From: DAOOOU01 sp964435635
Lineage (GTDB): Bacteria; Bacillota_I; Bacilli_A; RF39; UBA660
Assembly (NCBI GenBank): GCA_964435635.1
Contig: CAYSZU010000011.1
Coordinates: 1-24,369, forward strand
Direction of reading: 5' to 3'
Length of the DNA stretch: 24,369 nt
Shown: piece by piece, positions 15,183-22,169 of the stretch
Layout: every line of letters starts with the position of its first letter
How positions within the stretch are numbered: the stretch's first letter is position 1
The notes under the pieces: generated by a model
Told to the model about the DNA's origin: nothing
What the model saw: the letters and a program-made list of their open reading frames with translations, nothing else
The model's database searches: none
Program-made: the position numbers and the translations under genes

Positions 15183-15433
15183 TTATGAGCTAAATAATCA
15201 CTCAAAACAATTGCTACTATCTCAGAACGATCTAAGGTTAATATTTTTTGGCGAGCATCTTTATAACTTGAAATATAACCAGGATCACCACTAATCAAAT
15301 AACCAACTATTTGGTTAATCGGATTATATCCTCTTTCTTGTAAAGCCTCATATACTTCATTTAATGTTAATGTTATATCTTCTTTTTTTAAAGCATTAAC
15401 ATCGAAGATACAAGTAGTATTATTTTCCTCCAT
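15179..15433 (-). CDS. ireB: IreB family regulatory phosphoprotein (UPF0297, YrzL-like)
   Basis: An 84-residue protein of the IreB family. In Enterococcus faecalis IreB is phosphorylated by the PASTA kinase IreK and affects cephalosporin resistance. The family core is visible: VYEALQERGYNPINQIVGYLISGDPGYISSYKDAR followed by a C-terminal IVAIVLSDYL. The N-terminal segment has a Thr pair (ENNTTCIFD) where phosphorylated threonines lie in IreB. ATG at 15433 is preferred over GTG at 15442, since GAGGTG 6 nt upstream serves as the Shine-Dalgarno. It is the first gene of the conserved housekeeping operon and has its own promoter. Confidence 0.93.
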   Translation of the reverse strand: MEENNTTCIFDVNALKKEDITLTLNEVYEALQERGYNPINQIVGYLISGDPGYISSYKDARQKILTLDRSEIVAIVLSDYLAHK

Positions 15434-15459
15434 AAAATGCACCTCTTAAGTCTAAAATC

Positions 15460-15488
15460 ATTTTACCATTTTTTATTTATTTATACAA
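15460..15488 (-). promoter_or_regulatory. Promoter of the ireB–greA operon
   Basis: The minus strand reads TTGTAT, 17 nt, then TAAAAT with a TGn extension (TGGTAAAAT). The -35 overlaps the region just after the ruvB stop, where no terminator hairpin is visible, so read-through from ruvAB may add to expression. The predicted leader is about 20 nt. Confidence 0.55.
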
Positions 15489-15491
15489 GTT

Positions 15492-16496
15492 TTAAAATAA
15501 CCCAATTGGTTCAATCTTTAAATGCTGATTGGCTTTTTCGGTTGCTACTCGACCTCTTGGAGTACGTTTAATAAAACCCTCTTGTAATAAATAAGGCTCA
15601 ACAACATCTTCAATAGTTGTTACTTCCTCACCAATACTAGTTGCAATTGTTTCAACCCCGACTGGTCCGCCATTAAACTTTAAAATTAAAGCTTCAAGAT
15701 ATTCTATATCAATTGCATCAAGACCACTTGTATCAACTTTTAAACGATCTAAAGCTTTTTTAGTAATTTGATCATCAACAATTGCTTTACCTTCAACTAG
15801 AGCAAAATCTCTTACCCTTTTAAATAAACGATTAGCAATTCGGGGGGTTTTTCGACTTCGATTAGCTAATTCCTTCGCTGCTTTTTCATCAATTGCCATT
15901 TTTAAAACCTGACTAGTTCGTTTAATAATGTCATATAATTCTTGTTCCGAATAATAATTTAATTTGCATACAATCCCAAAGCGATCTCGCAGAGGACTTG
16001 AAATATCTCCTGCTCTTGTTGTTGCCCCAATCAAAGTAAATGGTGGTAAATCAATTTTTAAATTACGACTTGCCCCATCACCAGAATTAACAATAATATT
16101 AATTTCAAAATCTTCCATGGCTGGATATAGGATTTCTTCAATATATTTTGGCATGCGGTGAATTTCATCAATAAATAAAACATCCCCTGGTTCTAATGTT
16201 GATAAAATTGCCGCTAAATCACCGCTTTTTTCCAGTGAAGGTCCACTCGCCGTTTTAATATTAACAGCTAATTCATTGGCGATAATATGCGCTAAAGTAG
16301 TTTTACCTAACCCTGGTGGACCATAAAGTAAAACATGATCTAAAACCTCATCACGCATTTGGCTCGCCTTAATAAACACTCTAATATTTTCTTTATTTTC
16401 GGTTTGGCCGACATATTCGTCTAAAGTTGTGGGGCGAATCGTTTTTTCAAATTCATCTTCACCAGTTTTTTCACTTACCAAAATAGTTTTTTCCAT
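15492..16496 (-). CDS. ruvB: Holliday junction branch migration ATPase RuvB
   Basis: RuvB forms hexameric rings that drive branch migration with RuvA. The 334-residue product has the N-terminal segment RPTTLDEYVGQ, Walker A GPPGLGKT (59-66), Walker B FIDEIHRM (108-115), the sensor GATTRAGDISSPLRDRFG (157-174) with the arginine finger, and a C-terminal winged helix (QEGFIKRTPRGRVAT). GGAGGG lies 7 nt before the ATG. It starts 46 nt after ruvA and is presumably cotranscribed. No ruvC is present, as is usual in Firmicutes, where RecU resolves junctions. Confidence 0.97.
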   Translation of the reverse strand: MEKTILVSEKTGEDEFEKTIRPTTLDEYVGQTENKENIRVFIKASQMRDEVLDHVLLYGPPGLGKTTLAHIIANELAVNIKTASGPSLEKSGDLAAILSTLEPGDVLFIDEIHRMPKYIEEILYPAMEDFEINIIVNSGDGASRNLKIDLPPFTLIGATTRAGDISSPLRDRFGIVCKLNYYSEQELYDIIKRTSQVLKMAIDEKAAKELANRSRKTPRIANRLFKRVRDFALVEGKAIVDDQITKKALDRLKVDTSGLDAIDIEYLEALILKFNGGPVGVETIATSIGEEVTTIEDVVEPYLLQEGFIKRTPRGRVATEKANQHLKIEPIGLF

Positions 16497-16542
16497 TATT
16501 AACCCTCCACTACTATATATCTAAGTTAGGTAATTTATTCTT

Positions 16543-17097
16543 TTATTTTAAAAGTAATTTTAAAGCTTCTTTTACTTTCTTTTCAACACTTAATGTATTA
16601 TCAACTTGTGGTAAAATCCTTTTAATATCAATCATCTTATAACCCAAACTAGTTAGAACATCAATCAACTCGGCATAATCGTTTTCTTCCTGGTCATCAC
16701 TTTGTTTAACAAGCTTGCCCTTTAAATCAAGTATTATTTGGCGCGCTAATTTCTCGCCTATTTTAGGAAACTTTTGTAAATACAAAATATTTTCTCGTTC
16801 AATTGCATCAGCAATTCCATTAATACTACCGGTTGCTAAAATAGGCATCGCCATTTTAGGACCTAGGCCTTTAACATTAATTAGTTTTAAAAATAATTCT
16901 TTTTCTTCTTCTGATTTAAAACCATATAAAGAATACTCATCTTCCCGAACATGATTATATAAGTATATTATCCATTCCTGATCAATTAAATAAGCGTATG
17001 GATTAGCAACAAATACTTTGTAACCAATCCCATTATTTTCAATAACAATATAATTGTTACCATTAAAAGTTATTTTTCCTTGAATATAATAATACAT
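16543..17097 (-). CDS. ruvA: Holliday junction recognition protein RuvA
   Basis: RuvA tetramers bind four-way junctions and load RuvB. The 184-residue product is slightly shorter than the usual 200 or so. It has the N-terminal OB domain (MYYYIQGKITF, IENNGIGYKVFV, REDEYSLYGF), two helix-hairpin-helix motifs (LINVKGLGPKMAMPIL and LQKFPKIGEKLARQII) and a short C-terminal domain III (ALTSLGY-like: DVLTSLGYKMIDI). AGGTGA precedes the ATG by 4 nt. It begins a two-gene unit with ruvB directly after the terminator of the Tad operon. Confidence 0.96.
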   Translation of the reverse strand: MYYYIQGKITFNGNNYIVIENNGIGYKVFVANPYAYLIDQEWIIYLYNHVREDEYSLYGFKSEEEKELFLKLINVKGLGPKMAMPILATGSINGIADAIERENILYLQKFPKIGEKLARQIILDLKGKLVKQSDDQEENDYAELIDVLTSLGYKMIDIKRILPQVDNTLSVEKKVKEALKLLLK

Positions 17098-17113
17098 ATG
17101 ATCACCTAATCAA

Positions 17114-17119
17114 ATTATA
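17114..17119 (-). promoter_or_regulatory. Extended -10 element of ruvAB
   Basis: The minus strand reads TGATATAAT, then 6 nt, then AGGTGA and the ruvA ATG. The +1 would fall on the first base of the Shine-Dalgarno, giving a leader of about 10 nt. The -35 region (TAGTTT at 17 nt) is poor. Confidence 0.5.
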
Positions 17120-17145
17120 TCATACAAATGTTTCTTAAACTAGAT

Positions 17146-17169
17146 AAAAACAGTTTTAAAACTGTTTTT
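17146..17169 (-). terminator. Terminator at the end of the Tad operon
   Basis: A perfect 12+12 inverted repeat (AAAAACAGTTTT / AAAACTGTTTTT) begins 2 bases downstream of the tadC stop. The T-run is at the end of the stem. The symmetry could also make it work in the other direction, but no plus-strand gene ends here. Confidence 0.7.
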
Positions 17170-17171
17170 AT

Positions 17172-17876
17172 TTATTTAGTAATAAAATTAATAATAACCG
17201 GCCCAAGAATTAAAAGTAACATTAAAGGAACGTAAAAGATTACGGATATAGCACTTATTTTAACTGGCATTTTTTGAATATCACTTTTTATTTCAAGTAA
17301 TTGTTTTTCTCTTAAATAATCTACTTGGTTATATAAAGATTCAACAATGCTATTACCGAAAATACTTGATTGGATAATATTTAGAATAACATTATTTATG
17401 GTATCACTAGGAATTCTCTTTTTCATATCTTCTAAAGCTTCTGTCATACTTTTACCAAGTTTAATCTCGGCTAAAGTCTTTTTAAACTCATCAGATATTT
17501 CATTATCTATAGTATCACAAGTCATATCTAAGGCACCTTTTAAATTTCGGCCCGTTTCTAGCGTTAAAGCTAAAACTTCAAAAAAGAAGAGACCTTCATC
17601 ATCAAGTTTTTTAATTCTTCTCTTAATTTGATAATCTAATACAAAGAATTCACTTCCAAAATAGAATATTAAGGTAAAAATAGGTGCTAAAATATATCCT
17701 TTAGCATCAATAACAATAAAGACAAAAAAGATAATCATCCCAATTAATAATCTTTTATTTAGTAAATCTATTACTTCATAACGACAATTAATCCCTAAAT
17801 TCTTTATTTTACGATTAACCCGATTTATTGTCTTTTCCCGATAGATTTTTCGAACTAAGTTATTCTCTTTTTTCAT
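17172..17876 (-). CDS. tadC: Tad pilus inner-membrane platform protein TadC
   Basis: TadC is one of two GspF-like platform proteins on which the CpaF ATPase works to assemble Flp pili. The 234-residue product starts with a basic cytoplasmic segment. It has a hydrophobic pair at about 50-80 (IGMIIFFVFIVIDA, ILAPIFTLIFYFG), a cytoplasmic GspF-type helical domain (FFEVLALTLETGRNLKGALDM through IIQSSIFGNSIVESLYNQV) and a C-terminal membrane helix (ISVIFYVPLMLLLILGPVII). The ATG overlaps the tadB stop by one base (TAATG). It is the last gene of the operon and is followed by a terminator. Assignment as TadC over TadB is by order and size. Confidence 0.88.
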   Translation of the reverse strand: MKKENNLVRKIYREKTINRVNRKIKNLGINCRYEVIDLLNKRLLIGMIIFFVFIVIDAKGYILAPIFTLIFYFGSEFFVLDYQIKRRIKKLDDEGLFFFEVLALTLETGRNLKGALDMTCDTIDNEISDEFKKTLAEIKLGKSMTEALEDMKKRIPSDTINNVILNIIQSSIFGNSIVESLYNQVDYLREKQLLEIKSDIQKMPVKISAISVIFYVPLMLLLILGPVIINFITK

Positions 17877-18886
17877 TATAAATCCACCCTTAATATCCTT
17901 TTTATAACAAATATATAAGCCGTAAAAATGATTATCAATAAACCTAAAATAACTATGCCAAGAGCCGTTTTAAATAAAGGGGCAAAATAAGCAGGATTTA
18001 AAATAAAAATAACAATTGAAAATAAAAAAGGCATCGCAATTAATAAACGAAAAACAAAAATACTTGAGGCTGTCATTGACTTTAATTCGTTTCTTAGTTT
18101 ACGTTTGTTAAAAAATGATTTTTCAATCGATGAAAAAACTTTAACAATATTACCACCCGTTTTATTTAATAATGTTAAAGAAGAAGTAATATACTTAGCA
18201 TCTTCAAGTTGAATTCGATCATAAAAACGACCAAAAACTACTTCTAGACTTAACCCATATGTTATATCCATATATATTTTAGAAAACTCATCACTAATTG
18301 CTCCATCTAATTCGTCTTTAACAATTTCAATTGCTTGCATAATATTACGACCTGATTTAAAAGCATTGTTCATTATAATAATCGCTTTTAATAAATCATC
18401 AGCAATTCTTTGCCTCTTACGATTAAACTCGATTTTTAAAAAGATATCAGGTAAAAAGAAACCTAAAATAAAAGTTAAAAATAAACCCATCCCATTAACA
18501 TTGACATATTGGAACATAATTGTAAAAATATTAAATATTACTAAGGCAAAACCAATGATAAACTTTAGGGAAACATAATCAAGACCTTCTTTAAGTTCTC
18601 TTTCTTCGTATAAAACATGTTTATCAAAACGAACTCCATAGCGACTAATTACTTTTGATTTTTTTAATAGTTTACTAAAGCCCCGAATGACCTTCCAAAC
18701 AAGTTGATTGATTTTTTCGAAAAAAGCTAATTCATCATATTTTAAAGATTTCAAAGCAAAGTTTGAAATTCTTTTTTCTCGTTGAATTGTTTTGGATGTT
18801 CTTAATAAATAAATGATTATAAAAAATAAGCTGGCAATTGATAGAATCTGAACAACCAGAACTTCCCATATGACTTTATTAGCCAT
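17876..18886 (-). CDS. tadB: Tad pilus inner-membrane platform protein TadB
   Basis: The first GspF-like platform protein. The 336-residue product has an N-terminal helix (about 5-25), a cytoplasmic basic segment, a central hydrophobic pair (about 105-155, including GLFLTFILGFFLPDIF), the GspF-type domain (LLKAIIIMNNAFKSGRNIMQAIEIV, LTLLNKTGGNIVKVFSSIE) and two C-terminal membrane helices (FLFSIVIFILNP, IVILGLLIIIFTAYIF). ATG at 18886 is chosen over the ATG at 18895: AAAGGA directly abuts the upstream ATG but lies 9 nt before the chosen one. It begins 15 nt after cpaF. Confidence 0.88.
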   Translation of the reverse strand: MANKVIWEVLVVQILSIASLFFIIIYLLRTSKTIQREKRISNFALKSLKYDELAFFEKINQLVWKVIRGFSKLLKKSKVISRYGVRFDKHVLYEERELKEGLDYVSLKFIIGFALVIFNIFTIMFQYVNVNGMGLFLTFILGFFLPDIFLKIEFNRKRQRIADDLLKAIIIMNNAFKSGRNIMQAIEIVKDELDGAISDEFSKIYMDITYGLSLEVVFGRFYDRIQLEDAKYITSSLTLLNKTGGNIVKVFSSIEKSFFNKRKLRNELKSMTASSIFVFRLLIAMPFLFSIVIFILNPAYFAPLFKTALGIVILGLLIIIFTAYIFVIKRILRVDL

Positions 18887-18901
18887 GAAAACCATTCCTT
18901 T

Positions 18902-20248
18902 CTAATTATTATGTTTATTTATTGGTTCAAAGATATCATCAACCGAAATAATACCACGGGCTTTTATCTTCTTATATACTTGAGGAATATAATTATATAA
19001 GATGTATTCCCCATCAACTTCATTTTTCTCAGTCATTCCTTTTTGTTTAAAAGCAAAGATTTCTTTTAATTGAAGATTACCATCTTTTATACCTACTAAT
19101 TCACAAATACTTGTTACTTTACGCTTTCCATCATTCATTCGGTCAATATTAACAACTAAATCAATGGCATTATCAATATATTCTCGAACTGCCTTGATAG
19201 GAATATCAATCCCACTCATTAAGACCATTGTTTCTAAACGATTTAAAGCATCAATTGGCCCATTAGCATGAAGGGTAGTTAATGAACCGTCATGACCAGT
19301 ATTCATTGCTTGAAGCATATCAAATGCCTCTTTACCACGAACTTCACCAACAATTATTCGATCAGGGCGCATTCTTAGTGAATTTATTACTAAATCCCTA
19401 ATTGTAACTTCTCCTTCACTCTCATAATTTATTTTTCTTGTTTCTAGGGCAATAACATGTTGTTGATTTAATTTTAATTCAGCCGCATCTTCGATTGTAA
19501 TAACCCGTTCACTATCATCAATAAAACCACTTAAAATATTTAAAAGCGTTGTTTTACCACTACCAGTTCCACCACAGACAATAATATTTAGTTTGCCTTG
19601 GACAGCCGCTTCTAAGAAACGGGCCATGTAAGGCGTTAAAGAACCAATTCTAATTAAATCTTCTGGTCCCGTCATTGCTTCTTTAAACTTACGAATTGTA
19701 ATAACTGGTCCCTTAGTTGTTAATGGAGGAATAACCGCATTAATTCTTGAACCATCTTGTAATCTTGAGTCAATCATTGGATTAGTTGCATCAATAGTTC
19801 GACCCATTGGCTGAATTAATCGTTGAATTGTTCTTATAATATGCTCATCATTAATAAATGAAACACTCTCATCTTTAATTAACTGGCCATCAATTTCAAT
19901 ATAGATTTCATCAGGGCCATTAACCATAATTTCCGAAATGTTTTTATCGCCTAATAATTCAGTGATTGGACCATAACCATTAATTTCATTATCAATTAAG
20001 TTAAATAAGTGACTTCTTTCTAGGTTGCTTAAATCATAACCTTCAACATTAGCATCAATTTCATCATTGATAAACTCATTTAATAATTTGTTTTTTGGCA
20101 TTTCTTTATCGATTAGACTTTCAACAATTCTTGTTCTTAAGTCATCTAATAAACGTTTATCTTTAAAGATTTCATAATCAGTTACACTGCCAACTGTTGA
20201 AGCTTTATTTTCAATATTAAAAGCATCAAGTAAACTTGGTCTACTCAT
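18902..20248 (-). CDS. cpaF: Tad pilus assembly ATPase CpaF/TadA
   Basis: A secretion ATPase of the VirB11/GspE superfamily that powers Flp pilus assembly. From ATG at 20248 it has 448 residues: an N-terminal helical domain (about 40-110), then GDKNISEIMVNGPDEIYIE, the Walker A GGTGSGKT (226-233), an Asp box (VITIEDAAEL), a Walker B-type segment RIIVGEVRG (297-305) and the His box GHDGSLTTLHAN (318-329). The earlier GTG at 20266 is rejected because AGAAGGTGA is the Shine-Dalgarno for the ATG 6 nt downstream and contains that GTG. The gene overlaps cpaE by 8 bp. It is the sole pilus ATPase in the window. Confidence 0.95.
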   Translation of the reverse strand: MSRPSLLDAFNIENKASTVGSVTDYEIFKDKRLLDDLRTRIVESLIDKEMPKNKLLNEFINDEIDANVEGYDLSNLERSHLFNLIDNEINGYGPITELLGDKNISEIMVNGPDEIYIEIDGQLIKDESVSFINDEHIIRTIQRLIQPMGRTIDATNPMIDSRLQDGSRINAVIPPLTTKGPVITIRKFKEAMTGPEDLIRIGSLTPYMARFLEAAVQGKLNIIVCGGTGSGKTTLLNILSGFIDDSERVITIEDAAELKLNQQHVIALETRKINYESEGEVTIRDLVINSLRMRPDRIIVGEVRGKEAFDMLQAMNTGHDGSLTTLHANGPIDALNRLETMVLMSGIDIPIKAVREYIDNAIDLVVNIDRMNDGKRKVTSICELVGIKDGNLQLKEIFAFKQKGMTEKNEVDGEYILYNYIPQVYKKIKARGIISVDDIFEPINKHNN

Positions 20249-21014
20249 GTTTATCACCTTCTTCACTTAGCATATCATTTGCTACATTCATTAAAGCCGT
20301 ATAATCTTTATTAAAGACATTTGCAATCTTTGGTAATAAAGTAATAATTTGGCCATTCATTATATATTTATCAATATTTTTAATATAAAAAGCCGATGAT
20401 AGACTATAATCAATATTATTTTTAACAATATTTTTAATATCATATAAATCAAAATAGTTTTTAAATGGATCACGACTATTATTTAATAACAACTTATAAT
20501 TACGAAGGCCAATATCTCTAAAAATACTTAATAAAGAACGCATATTTTTTAAATCGATTGGATCATTAGTAACAATAAATAATATCTTATCGACTTTATC
20601 TAGGGTTACAACATTGATTTCGTTTAAAATATGATTAGTATCAATTAGAATTACGTCATATTGAAAAGAAGCTTTATCTAAGATTAAATCAACATATTTA
20701 GAATCAATTTTATTAGCTTGACGAGGATCTTTTGGACAAGCTAAAAAGTCAATATTATCATCATAATGAGTGATATAATCCATAAACTCTTTATAACGGT
20801 TATTATTAATATCATCAACTAAATTATAAAAATTTTTTTCGGCTTGTTTATTTAAATAAACAGCAACTCCCCCACTATATAAATCCAAATCAATAATCAG
20901 GACTTTTTTACCTAAAATTTTAAATATCCCGGCCAAATTAATCGTTGTAATTGTTTTACCAACGCCACCTTTAGCTGAAGAAATCCCAATTATTTTGCTT
21001 TTCCTACTTGCCAT
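20241..21014 (-). CDS. cpaE: CpaE-like ParA/MinD family ATPase of the Tad locus
   Basis: A 257-residue P-loop ATPase with the deviant Walker A KGGVGKT at 15-21 (signature Lys15), LIDLDLYSGG (Walker A' Asp) and ILIDTNH (Walker B-like). CpaE/TadZ proteins localise the Tad machinery to a cell pole or site. This one lacks the N-terminal receiver-like domain of Caulobacter CpaE and starts directly at the ATPase, as in many Gram-positive loci. AGAGGGA precedes the ATG. It is 9 nt downstream of the tadG-like gene and overlaps cpaF, placing it firmly in the operon. The exact localisation role is inferred. Confidence 0.88.
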   Translation of the reverse strand: MASRKSKIIGISSAKGGVGKTITTINLAGIFKILGKKVLIIDLDLYSGGVAVYLNKQAEKNFYNLVDDINNNRYKEFMDYITHYDDNIDFLACPKDPRQANKIDSKYVDLILDKASFQYDVILIDTNHILNEINVVTLDKVDKILFIVTNDPIDLKNMRSLLSIFRDIGLRNYKLLLNNSRDPFKNYFDLYDIKNIVKNNIDYSLSSAFYIKNIDKYIMNGQIITLLPKIANVFNKDYTALMNVANDMLSEEGDKHE

Positions 21015-21023
21015 ATTGTCCCT

Positions 21024-21398
21024 CTATTCTTTAATAAAAATTAGCCGCTCTTCTTCTTCATAAGCGCTCATCACAATGCTAATTTTATAATTCTTAATCC
21101 CAATTGTATTACCAAAAATACTATCAACGAAATAATAATTTTTAATCTTTAATTGTTCATTTTCTTTTGTTATTTTTAAATTAGTTATCGGAATATCATT
21201 TTTAGTATATAAATCTTTTCCAACTATTTCCCTATCTTCCCGATTAATAATTTCAGCCATTATCGTTTTAGTAGTTCCAACTAGTTTTGATTTTTCTTTT
21301 AGGATTAAGCCTGTATCAATGACTAATGCTGCTACTAAGACTAAAACTGGTAATAGAATAATAAATAAAACTAAAACTTGGCCTTTATTATTGTTCAT
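21024..21398 (-). CDS. TadG-like pseudopilin (short form)
   Basis: The 124-residue product begins MNNNKGQVLVLFIILLPVLVLVAALVIDTGLIL, which matches the N-terminal Tad module of TadG-like proteins (short basic leader, Gly-Gln, hydrophobic helix ending in an Asp-x-Gly). Unlike the flp and tadE products it has Leu, not Glu, at position 5 after the Gly, so prepilin-peptidase processing is less certain. The remaining hydrophilic 90 residues have no recognised domain; classical TadG is several hundred residues with a von Willebrand region. It overlaps the tadE-like gene by 11 bp and precedes cpaE by 9 nt. Confidence 0.75.
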   Translation of the reverse strand: MNNNKGQVLVLFIILLPVLVLVAALVIDTGLILKEKSKLVGTTKTIMAEIINREDREIVGKDLYTKNDIPITNLKITKENEQLKIKNYYFVDSIFGNTIGIKNYKISIVMSAYEEEERLIFIKE

Positions 21399-21741
21399 AA
21401 CTAATCACTCGGCTAACATTAATTTGATAAGGATTAGTAATAACCATATTTAATCCAGGGGTAATAATTGGCATTTCCTTAGTTAAATTAATCTTCACAT
21501 AATTATTATTTTCGTTAGTAACTTCAAGTCCAAGTTGCTTATCATTGCGATGTAATTCAGTTAAAATTTCATCATAAGTATGATCAGCTTTGTATAATAT
21601 AACTGCATCTTCTAAAGCATTTTCCATGGTATTTTGAAAATAAATTATTTTGCCAACATCAATAATGCCTAAAACAAGCAGGATAAAAACTGGTAAAATA
21701 ATCACAAATTCAACTAGCGCTTGTCCCCTTCTTTTATCCAC
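21388..21741 (-). CDS. tadE: TadE-like pseudopilin
   Basis: From GTG at 21741 the product has 117 residues, starting (M)DKRRG then QALVEFVIILPVFILLVLGIIDVGKIIYF, the TadE pattern with Glu at position 5 after the processing site and an Asp-x-Gly at the end of the helix. The rest is a short hydrophilic domain. An ATG at 21798 would add 19 residues (SRIFSYAIINNS...), but it lies within the promoter region and would disrupt the short leader; AGGGGTG lies 6 nt before the chosen GTG. It is the first gene after the flp terminator and has its own promoter. Confidence 0.82.
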   Translation of the reverse strand: MDKRRGQALVEFVIILPVFILLVLGIIDVGKIIYFQNTMENALEDAVILYKADHTYDEILTELHRNDKQLGLEVTNENNNYVKINLTKEMPIITPGLNMVITNPYQINVSRVISYEQ

Positions 21742-21769
21742 TATTTTCACCCCTACTATACTATTATTT

Positions 21770-21798
21770 ATTATAGCATAAGAGAAAATACGTGACAA
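21770..21798 (-). promoter_or_regulatory. Strong promoter of the tadE–tadC genes
   Basis: The minus strand reads TTGTCA, exactly 17 nt, then TATAAT, with a TGn extension (TGCTATAAT). That is 5/6 and 6/6 plus the extension. It lies between the flp terminator and the GTG start of tadE. The predicted leader is about 22 nt. Confidence 0.75.
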
Positions 21799-21823
21799 CT
21801 AAAACAAGTCTTTATCATTTCAT

Positions 21824-21848
21824 AAAAAAAACATGATAAACATGTTTT
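21824..21848 (-). terminator. Intrinsic terminator directly after flp
   Basis: AAAACATG and CATGTTTT form an 8-bp stem with a 5-nt loop, followed by four further T on the minus strand. It starts 3 bases after the flp stop codon and separates the pilin gene from the assembly genes. Confidence 0.8.
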
Positions 21849-21851
21849 AGT

Positions 21852-22058
21852 TTACTCTTCTGCTTCGCTCTTACAGTAACCTTCGCCAGCTGTCTTCCCA
21901 GCTACATAAGTATCACCGATTAATGAACAAGAAGTCTTAGTAATTGAATCTTTTAAATAACCACCAAAATAATTCACTAGCGCTACTGCTATAACACTAA
22001 TTACGGCTATAATTAAGACGTATTCTACTAACGCTTGTCCTTTTCGATTAAGATCCAT
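21852..22058 (-). CDS. flp: Flp-type major pilin (prepilin)
   Basis: A 68-residue Flp prepilin. The leader MDLNRKG is followed by QALVEYVLIIAVISVIAVALV, the Flp motif with Glu-Tyr at positions 5-6 after the cleavage site and one hydrophobic helix that forms the fibre core. The mature protein would have 61 residues, with a tail (ITKTSCSLIGDTYVAGKTAGEGYCKSEAEE, given here as its key parts Cys44 and Cys62) that is longer than in many minimal Flp pilins. The two cysteines could form a disulfide. AAGGTG lies 5 nt before the ATG. It is first in the locus, with a consensus promoter and a terminator of its own, which fits a highly expressed structural subunit. Confidence 0.92.
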   Translation of the reverse strand: MDLNRKGQALVEYVLIIAVISVIAVALVNYFGGYLKDSITKTSCSLIGDTYVAGKTAGEGYCKSEAEE

Positions 22059-22079
22059 CTAATCACCTTCTACTATTCC

Positions 22080-22108
22080 ATAATATATAAAAATTGGCTT
22101 TTTGTCAA
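22080..22108 (-). promoter_or_regulatory. Consensus promoter of flp
   Basis: The minus strand reads TTGACA (6/6), 17 nt, then TATTAT (5/6). The predicted leader is about 15 nt. It is the best -35 in the window, in keeping with a pilin gene. Confidence 0.8.
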
Positions 22109-22110
22109 TA

Positions 22111-22146
22111 TTTATAAACTTATAAAGCCTAAATAAATTAATTTAT
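22111..22146. repeat. Two AT-only inverted repeats between divergent flp and DUF192 promoters
   Basis: TTTATAA (22111-22117), 2 nt, TTATAAA (22120-22126) is one inverted repeat. ATAAATTAATTTAT at 22133-22146 is a perfect 14-bp palindrome. They lie just upstream of the flp -35 and just upstream of the DUF192 -10, positions where an operator could serve both. Being made of A and T only, they may also be chance. Confidence 0.35.
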
Positions 22147-22148
22147 GC

Positions 22149-22154
22149 TATGAT
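22149..22154 (+). promoter_or_regulatory. Extended -10 element of the DUF192 gene
   Basis: TGCTATGAT on the plus strand, with GGTGAT 6 nt after the hexamer and ATG shortly after. No -35 is visible. The predicted leader is about 9 nt. Confidence 0.45.
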
Positions 22155-22169
22155 ATTAATGGTGATTAG

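Noticed and set aside
14794..15294. Two plus-strand frames of 96 and 67 codons
   Set aside because: Both are antisense to ruvX and ireB, which are clear family members with coupled starts.
21388..22058. Three short genes with similar N-termini as tandem pilin duplicates
   Set aside because: The similarity is limited to the processing site and helix; the C-terminal parts differ and match flp, TadE-like and TadG-like roles.
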